Below, in pieces: positions 1-8,466 of a stretch of DNA of 64,000 nucleotides. The notes beneath the pieces were generated by a model. The model searched no databases. It saw only the letters and a program-made list of their open reading frames with translations, and had not been told where the DNA came from. The translations under genes were made by a program, and so were the position numbers. This stretch comes from Lachnospiraceae bacterium (GTDB lineage Bacteria; Bacillota; Clostridia; Lachnospirales; Lachnospiraceae): contig VSNM01000003.1 in assembly GCA_009774245.1 (NCBI GenBank), forward strand, positions 116,150-180,149. Reading direction: 5' to 3'. How positions within the stretch are numbered: the stretch's first letter is position 1; every line of letters starts with the position of its first letter.

Positions 1-1315
1 TCAGCGCATCCGTGGGCTGCGGCATGGTCTCCGTATAGCCGATCAGCGCCACCGCACTGGTTGCAATCAGTGCACTCACAGAAGATACCAGTTTATCAAT
101 CAGGCTGTAGACACCAGATACCACTGCCGGGATATATTTACCTCCACGATCAAGCTCATAGTCAATAACATCCGCCATGAAAGCATTGTTTCCAGTAGTC
201 ACGCACATCTTCGTGCCATTCAGCGCAAGCGTCAGGATTACATAGATTGCCATAAGCGGAAAGGCTGTTGAAATGCTGCGCGTACTTCCGCCAATATGTA
301 AGAAAACGAAGAAGAGGATCATTGCGCAGGTCACATAAATGCACATATAAGTCCATGTGATGATGGTTCTTTTGTTGCCATGTTTTCCGGCATATTTGGC
401 GCCCACCACGGCGAACAGAATGGAAGGGATGATGCTCACTGTGCTCAGTGTCGTGGAAATGGACATATTGCCAATGACAATCCCTCCAAGCATCGTACTG
501 ATGATGGACTGGCTTGCCACCTGCTGTGCGATCTTGTCAGAAGCCCCTGACGCGATATAGCACTGCAAAGGACGGTTGTTCTTCAATACCTCCACCATGT
601 CCTTTATCCTGAGCTTTTCCCTTTTTGCCGTCGTGCCCGCAAAATTCTCCGGCCTGTCAAACTCCGAAATACCGATACAGGTTGTCACAAGCCCCACAGC
701 GGATACCGCGATGGTTGCCCAACAGACCGCGGTCAGAAACTCCAGATTGAAACCGCCATACTTTGGCATCAACACCACATAGTAAACCATATTCAGGGCA
801 ATCGGAACGATATAGTTGAAGATCGTGCTCCACACGCCCACCATCGGCCGCTGCTTCGGGTCGTTGGTCATCAGGACAAACAGCGTCTGTCCTGTCATGT
901 TATACAGCGTATAGCCGATAATATAAAGCATGTACAGCAGCACAAAGACCATGAATCCATGCCCTTTGCCAGCCGCCCAGCTGTACATCAGCAGCGTTGC
1001 AAGAACCATCACCAGCCAGCCGATGACGAGCAGGATGCGTACCTTGCCAAAGCGTGTGTTTACCTTATCGTAAATAAATGCAAGCAGTGGATCTGTAATC
1101 GCATCAAAAACCCGGGTAAAGGTCAAAATCCCTCCCACGGCAACCGTCGCGATCCCAAAACCAATGTTGGCCGAGTAGTTCGCAAGTCCGATCAGACAAT
1201 AGAATCCCATGCTGACCATACCGCTGGACGCGACCAGAATGATCTGCCACAATTTCGCGCGGCGGTACTGTACACCGTCAATCTGACTCTGTGTAAGTCT
1301 TTCCTTTTTTTCCAT
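1..1315 (-). CDS. GPH-family sugar:cation symporter (partial, runs off the left edge)
   Basis: The frame is open from an ATG at 1315 to the window edge (438 codons), so the C-terminus is missing. A strong AAAGGAGG site sits just before the start. The protein is strongly hydrophobic with many membrane segments, and residues about 68-77 carry FDAITDPLLA, the hallmark of the glycoside-pentoside-hexuronide:cation symporter family of the MFS fold. Members import sugars or glycosides with Na+ or H+. It lies beside a GH2 glycosidase remnant and a divergent AraC regulator, so uptake of a beta-galactoside or glucuronide is likely, but the substrate cannot be read from sequence. Its promoter block is shared with the GH2 remnant. 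Confidence 0.9.
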   Translation of the reverse strand, partial: MEKKERLTQSQIDGVQYRRAKLWQIILVASSGMVSMGFYCLIGLANYSANIGFGIATVAVGGILTFTRVFDAITDPLLAFIYDKVNTRFGKVRILLVIGWLVMVLATLLMYSWAAGKGHGFMVFVLLYMLYIIGYTLYNMTGQTLFVLMTNDPKQRPMVGVWSTIFNYIVPIALNMVYYVVLMPKYGGFNLEFLTAVCWATIAVSAVGLVTTCIGISEFDRPENFAGTTAKREKLRIKDMVEVLKNNRPLQCYIASGASDKIAQQVASQSIISTMLGGIVIGNMSISTTLSTVSIIPSILFAVVGAKYAGKHGNKRTIITWTYMCIYVTCAMILFFVFLHIGGSTRSISTAFPLMAIYVILTLALNGTKMCVTTGNNAFMADVIDYELDRGGKYIPAVVSGVYSLIDKLVSSVSALIATSAVALIGYTETMPQPTDAL

Positions 1316-1360
1316 TTTGTTTCCTCCTTTTTTGTACGCAGGCATACTTCTTAACTATTA

Positions 1361-1440
1361 TTGCTAACTGTATTATACTTAAAAGCAGAGAAAACTGTTA
1401 GAAAAATTTAATTATTATTAGAACTATTATATTGTCTTTT
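1361..1440 (-). promoter_or_regulatory. Promoter/operator block A of the GPH symporter
   Basis: On the minus strand a TATAAT hexamer lies at about 1371-1377, roughly 60 bases before the start codon, without a good -35 hexamer, as expected for an activator-dependent promoter. The block contains TTGCTAACTG and GTTAGAAA with CTAAC half-sites in inverted orientation. About 70 bases align without gaps to 2088-2157 upstream of the GH2 remnant. The AraC protein encoded at 2320 is the obvious candidate ligand; that link is inference. Confidence 0.6.
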
Positions 1441-1467
1441 TATATTTTTTTAAGAAATTTAAAATTT

Positions 1468-2064
1468 TCACCTCCTGACCTGAATCGTAAGCGTCCTGGT
1501 TTCCAGGTCTTCTGCTTTCACTGTAACCATAATATCCCCCTCTTTATATCCTGCGCGCACTGCAATAAGCGCCTTCCCATAATAGGTAGAATACGTACCG
1601 GATAAAAAGCTGTCATCCGTATTTGGAACGGCGGACCCGAATCCCTGCAATGTGCCTGCTCCCGACACTTCCACAGACACTTTCCGGTCTGCGCTGGATT
1701 TCGTTACCCCATTCTCACCGGACAGCCGCAGTTCGATAAAGCAAAGCTCCTGTCCGTCAGCATGCAGTGTCTTCTTATCCGCGCGCAGCTTGATGACCGT
1801 TTTCCCAACCGCTGACTTTAGGGCTGAACGACCAGTTTCCTTTCCGTTTTCGTCCAGTGCGACAACGCCCAGTATTCCCGGTTCATAGCTGACATTTTTA
1901 AATACTGCTTTACAGTCTTTTATTTTTTTAATCCCGATTTTTTTGCCATTCAGCACAAGAGCAGCCCAGACAGCGTTTGAATATACAGTAATATTTGTCT
2001 TGCAGCCTTCATAACCTTCCCATGACCAGCTTCTTTTTCCGTTTAGTACCTGAATCCTTTCTGT
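1468..2064 (-). pseudogene. GH2 beta-galactosidase remnant (C-terminal domains only)
   Basis: The open frame from 2064 to the stop at 1468 encodes only the end of a long glycoside hydrolase family 2 protein. The first part (SWSWEGYEG, then VYSNAVWAALVLNGKKIG) matches the DUF4982 domain that follows the catalytic barrel. The rest (HADGQELCFIELRL, then GTLQGFGSA and YYGKALIAVRAG) matches the GH2 C-terminal domain 5. The sugar-binding, sandwich and TIM-barrel domains are absent. No good start exists in frame: a GTG at 1956 falls inside the domain and an in-frame TAA sits at 2065-2067. The promoter block upstream is retained, so an internal deletion removed roughly the first two thirds of the gene. 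It probably encodes no active enzyme. Confidence 0.8.
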
Positions 2065-2082
2065 TTACTCACAAATACAAAA

Positions 2083-2167
2083 TCTGATTGCTAACTGAAT
2101 TATAACAAAAAAATCAAAAAAACGTTAGAAATATTTAATTACTTATAGCATTATTTTGTCTTGTTTG
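2083..2167 (-). promoter_or_regulatory. Promoter/operator block B of the GH2 remnant
   Basis: The sequence closely resembles block A at 1361-1440: identical TTGCTAACTG at 2088-2097, then ATTATA (TATAAT on the minus strand), GTTAGAAA, ATTTAATTA and TTGTCT in the same order and nearly the same spacing. It points at the GH2 remnant. Conservation of this length between two promoters suggests shared binding by one regulator, or a promoter duplication. Confidence 0.55.
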
Positions 2168-2205
2168 ATACTTTTTGCTGCACATAATTCTCTGATAAAG
2201 CAATG

Positions 2206-2233
2206 TTGAAAAAAATAAAGAGTATGCTATACT
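2206..2233 (+). promoter_or_regulatory. Promoter of the AraC regulator
   Basis: TTGAAA at 2206-2211 and TATACT at 2228-2233 are separated by 16 bases, with an extended -10 (TGC directly before the hexamer). It lies about 85 bases upstream of the ATG at 2320 and is divergent from operator block B. Confidence 0.6.
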
Positions 2234-2319
2234 GAAATTGAATATATCAATAGAAAATTATAATGAAATTATTACTGGAACTGTTCCTTATAACTTGCAA
2301 AAATCTCAAGGGGTGAAAT

Positions 2320-3513
2320 ATGGATTTAAAATTATTTAGAAAACTTTTACAAAATCTCCTGAATACAGATGTGAGAACCTATGACAATGATATCCGGTCA
2401 CTTGCTGCCCTTGAAGAGGCTTGTTGTTTTCAAAAAGCACTGCAGCCGATGTTTACTGCTGACTCACTTTCCTATTTACTGGGGTCCATGAATGATACGA
2501 CCTTTTATGAAATTGTAGACAAGCTTGATGTATGCCTGTTTTTCTTTCAGTTTGAAAAGAACATATTTCTAATTGGACCTTATGTCAGGACAGAATATTC
2601 TGATGAAAAAATGCAGAATATTTTAATCGAAAACAAAATGCCGGCATCCTACGCCACATCCCTCAGGTTATACTATACCGCCATGCCGTTGCTTGGCGCT
2701 TATCAGATTCAGCGTACTGTCACCGCATGCATGGTATCTTTTAATCCTCTTATGCATGAGTATACATATCGAAAGTTATTGGGATTTCAGGAAGAACCAA
2801 AAGAACCGAAAACATATCGGCAGGATTCCATTGACTACAGTGCGATCTATCAGCGCTACCATGTCGAAAACCGCCTGTTAAAACTGATTGAAAAGGGCGA
2901 TGTTGAGAATATTATTCAGGCTTACGACGAGATGCAGGACGAATCTGCCTCCCTTGCCGACTTGTTCCGAAGCCCCGTCTATCAAAGTCCCATTTCCATT
3001 CTGCGTGCACTAGCGCGGAAAGCTGCGGAGCAGAGCGGACTATCCATCATAACAATTGACCAGATTACCCAGAAATCTGTCCAGCGCCTCTCTGGTACTG
3101 ACGACATTGAGAAACAGGGACAATATTGTTACGAAATGCTGATTGAGCTGACAACCGCGGTGCGTGACCATCTGGTAAATACCAGCGGTTACTCTTCTGC
3201 AATTGTTAAGGTTGTGGAACATCTTTCCCTGAATTATACACAAAATATTAATATGGACATATTGTGTCAGATATCGGACTATTCGTCTTCCCACCTTGCC
3301 AAAATCTTTAAACACGAAACAGGACGAACCATAACACAATACATCGCGAACTTAAGATGCCGCCAGGCTGCTGAGATGCTCAGGGAGACAAACCTGCCTG
3401 TCCAGGAAATCAGCAGCTATGTCGGTTATACGGATAATAATTATTTTGTGAAAGTATTCAAAAAAGTAATAGGGAATACACCATCAGAATATAGGGCACT
3501 CACAATTCACTAA
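2320..3513 (+). CDS. AraC-family transcriptional regulator
   Basis: 397 residues preceded by GGGGTGA. The C-terminal 100 residues form a typical AraC/HTH_18 DNA-binding domain: a first helix-turn-helix around INMDILCQISDYSSSHLAKI, the conserved GRTITQYI linker, and a second around VQEISSYVGYTDNNYFVKVF, ending with GNTPSEYR. The N-terminal 290 residues have no obvious cupin motif and probably form a ligand-sensing or dimerisation domain. Divergent orientation next to the GH2 remnant and the GPH symporter suggests it is their local activator, responding to a sugar. The ligand is unknown. Confidence 0.9.
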   Translation: MDLKLFRKLLQNLLNTDVRTYDNDIRSLAALEEACCFQKALQPMFTADSLSYLLGSMNDTTFYEIVDKLDVCLFFFQFEKNIFLIGPYVRTEYSDEKMQNILIENKMPASYATSLRLYYTAMPLLGAYQIQRTVTACMVSFNPLMHEYTYRKLLGFQEEPKEPKTYRQDSIDYSAIYQRYHVENRLLKLIEKGDVENIIQAYDEMQDESASLADLFRSPVYQSPISILRALARKAAEQSGLSIITIDQITQKSVQRLSGTDDIEKQGQYCYEMLIELTTAVRDHLVNTSGYSSAIVKVVEHLSLNYTQNINMDILCQISDYSSSHLAKIFKHETGRTITQYIANLRCRQAAEMLRETNLPVQEISSYVGYTDNNYFVKVFKKVIGNTPSEYRALTIH

Positions 3514-3649
3514 GGAACCGTTTAAAATCGTTTCCTACATTAAATAGCTATCTGCTCTTTCAGCCCACCCTCCGCCGCATCATAGAAAAATGCATTTTGC
3601 CCATAACTGGAACTGTCAGCACCACCTGATAAGATAATGTTCAGCCTTG

Positions 3650-3730
3650 TTTCTGTTCACTCCATTCCATTAACAGGTAAAAATCCATGCAAAATTTGCT
3701 TCGCAAATGGATTTTTACCTGGACTGTAAC
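3650..3730. repeat. Shortened copy of the 133-bp MITE family
   Basis: Bases 3650-3720 match the left 70 bases of the elements at 14789 and 59212, including the hairpin AAAAATCCAT...ATGGATTTTT with inner TTTGCTTCGCAAA. The right half is deleted and the end is reduced to GGACTGTAAC. No target duplication is visible. It starts 8 bases beyond the stop of the anti-sigma gene at 3738, so its hairpin may act as that operon's terminator. Confidence 0.7.
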
Positions 3731-3737
3731 CTCCTCC

Positions 3738-4919
3738 TTACTCTACCTGAATTTCCTTAAAAATAATCGCCCGATCCGCAGCGCTGCTGTTCATTCCTTC
3801 CTGTTCCATCTGCATCCAGTCGTCAAAATTATCAAAAATATAGACATACAAAGTCTTTATCTCTTTCCTCTGGACAGCAAACCCGGCTCTGCCTGGCATT
3901 TCCATATCCGAGTAAAGCATTTCTCCATTTTGATCAAAGCAGATTGTCTGGCAGGGCTCATACGACCACCCAAGGATCTCAAACATCTCCGCGTCCGTCA
4001 AGTCAGGATCTTCTGACAGCAGCTTCTGTCTCCTGTCATCTGTCAGCTCCCGCTGCTCTCCTGGTGTCGTCGCATGGACAATCACCTGATAGGGAGATAT
4101 CACTACATCTTCAAGCGTAATATTCCCTTTTTGCTCCCCGACTTCAATTGTTTTTACATCTGTCGCGTTTACTTCAAACGGAATAACAAGATTCCAGCTG
4201 CCATCTGTCCGGTGAGACGCCGATATCTCCTCGCTGTCAAGCATTCTGTCATCATCGTAACCGAACCCGCTTACATTTAAGGAAAGCTGACCGCTGCCTG
4301 CAAGCTTCTCCGCGAGATTCACTTTTAACATTCCCGCAAACGTATGGCTGTCGATCACCTCTCCCTCAAATGTATTGTCCAGCCATTCAGGCGAGCTGCC
4401 GTCAACACTCCATGTTCCGTCGATATAAAATCCTGCCGCAGTCCGGTTTTCCGCGACATTTACACCTGTATAATGCTCAGGAATATGCGTAAAATCTGCC
4501 TCTTCCGCCTCGATATTCACCGTAAGGAATACGGAATATCCATCACAAAAGACTTCCGATGCGGTCAGCGTAATGCCTTTGTCAGATGCGGAATACTCCG
4601 ATGTGTCCAGATTGCCCGCGGAATCCTCATTTGTCAAAACAATTCCCTGATCGGTATAGTCACCGGAATATGTGATGTTGTCCTCAACCTTCTCAAATAT
4701 TTTTCCAATCAATGGAATCTTTGCCGCAAGCACTGGGTTAAAATACCCCAGTCCGAGGGTTCCGATCAGCGCGACCACAATCACCGCAGCTGCCACTTTT
4801 CCGATTCTGCCAATTTGCTTCATTTTATCCTTCCTCCTTCTATGAATCCGTATTTCCCTGTCACTGATCTCAGGAGCAAGGGCCTGCTTTAAGATTTGAT
4901 CCAATCTTTCATCTGTCAT
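3738..4919 (-). CDS. DUF4179-type anti-sigma factor
   Basis: 393 residues: a short cytoplasmic N-terminus, one membrane helix at about 41-60 (AAAVIVVALIGTLGLGYF) and a large extracytoplasmic domain of the DUF4179 type. Proteins of this layout bind a partner ECF sigma factor with the cytosolic segment and sense a signal outside the membrane. The start ATG overlaps the end of the sigma factor gene by 11 bases, the usual coupling for such pairs. The sensed signal is unknown. The downstream MITE hairpin may terminate the transcript. Confidence 0.8.
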   Translation of the reverse strand: MTDERLDQILKQALAPEISDREIRIHRRRKDKMKQIGRIGKVAAAVIVVALIGTLGLGYFNPVLAAKIPLIGKIFEKVEDNITYSGDYTDQGIVLTNEDSAGNLDTSEYSASDKGITLTASEVFCDGYSVFLTVNIEAEEADFTHIPEHYTGVNVAENRTAAGFYIDGTWSVDGSSPEWLDNTFEGEVIDSHTFAGMLKVNLAEKLAGSGQLSLNVSGFGYDDDRMLDSEEISASHRTDGSWNLVIPFEVNATDVKTIEVGEQKGNITLEDVVISPYQVIVHATTPGEQRELTDDRRQKLLSEDPDLTDAEMFEILGWSYEPCQTICFDQNGEMLYSDMEMPGRAGFAVQRKEIKTLYVYIFDNFDDWMQMEQEGMNSSAADRAIIFKEIQVE

Positions 4920-5454
4920 ATCCTATCGCCTCCAATTTTTCTTTTAACTGCTGCTTTGCCTTCCGCATCCGGCTCTTGACCGTTCCTTCCGGCAATGCGA
5001 GAATCTCAGAGATCTCATTGATCTGTAAATCTGCCGAATAATGCAAATAGATTGGTATTCTGTACTTCTCAGGCAGGGACGCGACGAATCCCTGAATCAT
5101 GTCCACCTCGTTTTTCTGCAATACGATCTGTTCCGGCGAAGTTTCACTGCCATGTTCATGGTCAGAAACCTCATATCCCTCATCGGACATCGCATCCATA
5201 CTGTCAACCGGAACCAGTCTCATTCTGTTTGCATATTTTTTCTTCTTGTTCTTCCAGAGATAAATGGAAATGGACAGAGCATAACTCTTTGTATTTTGCA
5301 TAGAGTCCAGCCTTTTCTTTTTCTCCAGCAGTTTGAGCATCGTGTCCTGATACAGTTCGTCCCCGTTTTCCACATCCCCTGCCGTCATCCGGCAAAACCG
5401 CAGAATATCCTTCCCAAACTTCAGGACAAACTGCTCAAATTCCTCTTTATTCAT
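4909..5454 (-). CDS. ECF-type RNA polymerase sigma factor
   Basis: 181 residues from the ATG at 5454, chosen because AAGGAGG lies 8 bases before it; the open frame extends 16 codons further upstream without a site. Region 2 is in the N-terminal half (GDELYQDTMLKLLEKK) and region 4 at about residues 122-170 (LPEKYRIPIYLHY, then EISEILALPEGTVKSRMRKA). It is translationally coupled to the DUF4179 anti-sigma gene. Its promoter recognition is unknown. The upstream region holds a long palindrome rather than an evident autoregulated promoter. Confidence 0.88.
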   Translation of the reverse strand: MNKEEFEQFVLKFGKDILRFCRMTAGDVENGDELYQDTMLKLLEKKKRLDSMQNTKSYALSISIYLWKNKKKKYANRMRLVPVDSMDAMSDEGYEVSDHEHGSETSPEQIVLQKNEVDMIQGFVASLPEKYRIPIYLHYSADLQINEISEILALPEGTVKSRMRKAKQQLKEKLEAIGYDR

Positions 5455-5562
5455 AGCAGCATCCTCCTTGAACATATGCCGCATTTGCCTATATTCATGC
5501 ATAGGAAATGACTGGCAGATGGTCTTCTTTTCTTACGTCGATATATCGATCTGGCGACTTGC

Positions 5563-5728
5563 CTAGTGCTCCATCCAGTTAGAAATTGGAGTATGGGGCT
5601 GCATGTTTCGTGCCAGTGCTAGGCAAAATTTCGACGGCGATGCGGTGGCATCGTCTAGAAATTTTAACGACGCAATGGTGCGGAACAGGTAATCTCATAC
5701 TTCAATTTCTAGCCGGATGGAGTACTAG
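5563..5728. repeat. 166-bp long imperfect palindrome (MITE-like or structured RNA)
   Basis: The arm at 5563-5595 (CTAGTGCTCCATCC..., ending AGTATG) is the reverse complement of 5696-5728 at about 29 of 33 positions. Inner segments also pair (TGTTTCGTGCCA with TGGTGCGGAACA, and AAAATTTCGACG...CGATGC with GCATCG...AAATTTT), so the whole unit can fold into one long hairpin. It lies between the divergent sigma factor and Rpn genes. No coding potential, and no exact flanking duplication was found. Confidence 0.6.
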
Positions 5729-5811
5729 ATTTGCCCTTGCATGTATATATTGTCATAACGCCGGAAAAAGTTTTTATATTCTGAAAAAAGTTTATCATTT
5801 TTATCCTACAC

Positions 5812-5879
5812 TATTTTTTACATTTGAGTAGACACTCCCTGCAAAATATGATATATTTTAACCACAAATGGAGAGCAAG
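5812..5879 (+). promoter_or_regulatory. Duplicated 68-bp promoter/leader, copy 1
   Basis: Identical to 8345-8412 at about 61 of 68 positions. It contains TTGAGT (5824-5829), 17 bases, then TATGAT, a plausible sigma-A promoter, followed by the shared GGAGAGCAAG. It drives the Rpn-like gene at 5894. Confidence 0.6.
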
Positions 5880-5893
5880 ACAATAAACACACA

Positions 5894-6733
5894 ATGCGAA
5901 AGAAAAGCAAAAAAACTACAAAACAGACTCTTGAAAAAATCTGTGGCAAACTTGCATACAACATGACAAACGACTACATGTTCCGGGCGGTTCTGCAGAC
6001 AAACAAAAAGGTGCTCGCGGGCATCATAGGAGCGCTTTTGCACGTTGATCCAGAGTCTCTTGATGTGGAGATCCAGAATCCGATTATTCTCGGCCAGTCA
6101 TTTGAGAACAAGGATTTCATTCTCGACATCAAAGTCCTGATTAACAACAAGTCAAAACTAAATCTCGAGATGCAGGTAGTTAACTATGGAAACTGGAAGG
6201 AACGTTCCCTAAGCTATCTCTGCCGCTCTTTTGACAACATTGACAAGGGAGAGGACTACATTTTCGCAAAACCTGTAATACAAGTCAGTTTTATTGACTT
6301 TACCCTGTTTCCCGAATCGCCAGAGTTCTATGCCACCTACAAGCTCAAGAACATCAAAAACAACAAAATCTATACAGATAAATTGCAACTGTCCATCATG
6401 GAACTGAACAATATCAATCTGGCTACGGAAGAAGATCATCTTTATAAGCTTGACAAATGGGCTGCCTTCTTTAAGGCAAAAACGTGGAAGGAGTTGAAGG
6501 CTATGGCTGCCACAAATCAATACATGGAAGCGGCGGTAAACACAATCTATGAACTAAGCTCTGATGAAACGATCCGGGAGCTCTGCCGCAGAAGGGCAGA
6601 AAACGAGGCATATGAACGCTACGTAATGGCTGAAATCGAACGCTTAAAGCTAGCTAATGCTGATTTATTACAGGCAAATGCTGACAAAGACATGGAAATC
6701 GCAAGCCTGAAAGAACAGCTTGCCAACCGATGA
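5894..6733 (+). CDS. Rpn/PD-(D/E)XK nuclease family protein
   Basis: 279 residues. The N-terminal region matches the PDDEXK_2/Rpn family often annotated as recombination-promoting nuclease or putative transposase: the opening NDYMFRAVL, the nuclease core FILDIKV (Asp78) and LNLEMQV (Glu92-x-Gln94), and the SYLCRSFDNIDKGEDY segment. The C-terminal 40 residues form a charged coiled coil. Family members cut DNA and promote RecA-independent recombination; whether this one moves itself is unknown. No repeat ends flank it. It shares its promoter block with the DUF4317 gene 2.5 kb away. Confidence 0.8.
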   Translation: MRKKSKKTTKQTLEKICGKLAYNMTNDYMFRAVLQTNKKVLAGIIGALLHVDPESLDVEIQNPIILGQSFENKDFILDIKVLINNKSKLNLEMQVVNYGNWKERSLSYLCRSFDNIDKGEDYIFAKPVIQVSFIDFTLFPESPEFYATYKLKNIKNNKIYTDKLQLSIMELNNINLATEEDHLYKLDKWAAFFKAKTWKELKAMAATNQYMEAAVNTIYELSSDETIRELCRRRAENEAYERYVMAEIERLKLANADLLQANADKDMEIASLKEQLANR

Positions 6734-6755
6734 CCGGAACACCTTATCAAAGACA

Positions 6756-6791
6756 GATGACATCCCCGCGGCAGTTGCGGGGAATGTCATC
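6756..6791. terminator. Stem-loop between convergent genes
   Basis: GATGACATCCCCGC pairs with GCGGGGAATGTCATC across a 7-base loop with one bulge. There is no clear T-tract on either side. It lies between the Rpn gene (ends 6733) and the anti-sigma gene (ends 6814) and may stop transcription from both. Confidence 0.5.
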
Positions 6792-6813
6792 ATAGGCATT
6801 ATCATGCGTACTC

Positions 6814-7734
6814 CTAAAATTGAAAAAATTCATAGTCTAAGGTTTCCGGTCTCTGATACTCCCCTGTACTAAAATCATAGATAAGAATCTGGTGCGGCTC
6901 TTCCAGTGAAATCCAGATATGATACCCTGCCTCTGCGATATCCCCATGCATGACAATCATATAACCGAGCTTCCAGTATCCCGGTTCGTCGCCCGACAGA
7001 AAGGTCACGCCATACTCAATTCCCTCCACTCCGTCGACAATCTGCAGCCCCTGAACAGGGCTTAACAGCACTTTCTCCCTGTCCCAGCCAGGATTGACGC
7101 GCGTATAAATCTCCTCCTCCAGCTCACTCAGCAGACCGATATGGTCATTATTCCAGTCATATATCCTAAAATTATCGTAATCCGAACCGACGATATAGAG
7201 CACTTTTCCTTTCATGTCCGGTATCGTGATGGAAAAATCCTGCTGCTCCTTCTCGAATGGCAGCGTCTCCGCCGCATAGACAAACAGATCAACGCGGGCG
7301 CCAATACTCGGATTCTCCCGCCACTCCACACGGCTGATGCGGTATCCGGCATACGTCATAGAACCCTTTACCGTGAGGCTGTCCGTCTCCTCATCGTACA
7401 CGACACTGGGAATCATCACCGCTCCCTGTTCCAGCAGGCTTCCCACGACATAGACCTTGAGAAAGACGCCGATGACAAGCGCTGCCAGCAGCAATCCCCC
7501 AAGTGCAGCCGCAGCCTTGAGATACCGGGTGCGGCTGCGTATCTTTTTGAATCCGTCAAGCGCAGCCCGCTCTTCGGGCGTAGACTGATCTGCCATATCC
7601 TCCTTCATTTCTGAAAAAAAGCGCCTGCACTCCCCACATTCATCCAAGTGCTCCCTCACTGCGCTGCTGCCCGCCTCGCTGATCACACCGTCAATATACC
7701 CCGGCATCAAATCTCTGACAATATCACATTTCAT
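6814..7734 (-). CDS. Zinc-finger anti-sigma factor (zf-HC2 type)
   Basis: 306 residues. The N-terminus (MKCDIVRDLMPGYIDG, then H29, C33 and C36 in EHLDECGEC) is the HC2 zinc-finger anti-sigma motif, followed by a membrane helix at about 73-95 and a long extracytoplasmic domain with no recognised family. It overlaps the end of the sigma gene upstream by 11 bases, so the two are a coupled pair. The external signal is unknown. Confidence 0.85.
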   Translation of the reverse strand: MKCDIVRDLMPGYIDGVISEAGSSAVREHLDECGECRRFFSEMKEDMADQSTPEERAALDGFKKIRSRTRYLKAAAALGGLLLAALVIGVFLKVYVVGSLLEQGAVMIPSVVYDEETDSLTVKGSMTYAGYRISRVEWRENPSIGARVDLFVYAAETLPFEKEQQDFSITIPDMKGKVLYIVGSDYDNFRIYDWNNDHIGLLSELEEEIYTRVNPGWDREKVLLSPVQGLQIVDGVEGIEYGVTFLSGDEPGYWKLGYMIVMHGDIAEAGYHIWISLEEPHQILIYDFSTGEYQRPETLDYEFFQF

Positions 7735-8239
7735 ACTTTTCCAACTCCTTTCTGATCTTCTGCTTCGCGCGGTAAAACACTGTTCTGCACCAGTTCTCGC
7801 TCTTTCCGAGAATCTCCCCGATCTGCCGGAAGGAAAGCTCCCCAGTCATGCGGTACAGTACCACTTCCTTCTCTGTCTCCGGCAGACAGTGAATCGCGCG
7901 ATACAGCTCCTCTATGCTCTCCCGATGCAGCACGCTCGTCTCCCCGTCCGAGCCGGAGGCGTCAGGAAGCTCCTCTGGCAGCTCCACCATATCCACCCGC
8001 TTCCTTCTGCGCAATTCCTGCCATAAGATATGCTTTGCGATCTGACAGAGCCATACAGAGAGCTTGCAGGAGCCGTCATACCGCGAAATCGAGTCGACCG
8101 CGCGCAGAAAAGTCTCCTGCATTAGCTCCTGCGACCAGTCCGCGTCATGCGTGTGCGCATACAGAAAACGATACACCAGCTGCGCATATTCCTGATATAC
8201 GGCTTCCATATCAACATTGCCTTTATCTTTTCTGTGCAT
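7724..8239 (-). CDS. ECF-type RNA polymerase sigma factor
   Basis: 171 residues from the ATG at 8239, preceded by AGGAGGTGGGAGG. Region 2 includes YAQLVYRFLYAHTHD and ELMQETFLRAV; region 4 includes LPETEKEVVLYRM and FRQIGEILGKSENWCRTVFYRA. It is partner to the overlapping zf-HC2 anti-sigma factor. The operon runs away from the DUF4317 gene. Confidence 0.9.
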   Translation of the reverse strand: MHRKDKGNVDMEAVYQEYAQLVYRFLYAHTHDADWSQELMQETFLRAVDSISRYDGSCKLSVWLCQIAKHILWQELRRRKRVDMVELPEELPDASGSDGETSVLHRESIEELYRAIHCLPETEKEVVLYRMTGELSFRQIGEILGKSENWCRTVFYRAKQKIRKELEKYEM

Positions 8240-8344
8240 CCTCCCACCTCCTCTACCTCTTATATCCCATAATTTTACGTTTTGTTTCAGTTATATATCA
8301 ATTAAATTTTAATTTTCATTACTGCCTATAAACAAGCCCTGTAT

Positions 8345-8412
8345 TATTTTTTACATTTGAGTGGACACATCCCGCAAAATATGATATATTTTAACCACAT
8401 TCGGAGAGCAAG
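8345..8412 (+). promoter_or_regulatory. Duplicated 68-bp promoter/leader, copy 2
   Basis: About 90 percent identical to 5812-5879, including the -35/-10 pair with 17-base spacing and the trailing GGAGAGCAAG. It lies upstream of the DUF4317 gene at 8467. Confidence 0.6.
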
Positions 8413-8466
8413 GCATTTTATGCCTGATACACCACAAAAGTACGTAATGAGAAACGGAGAACACCA

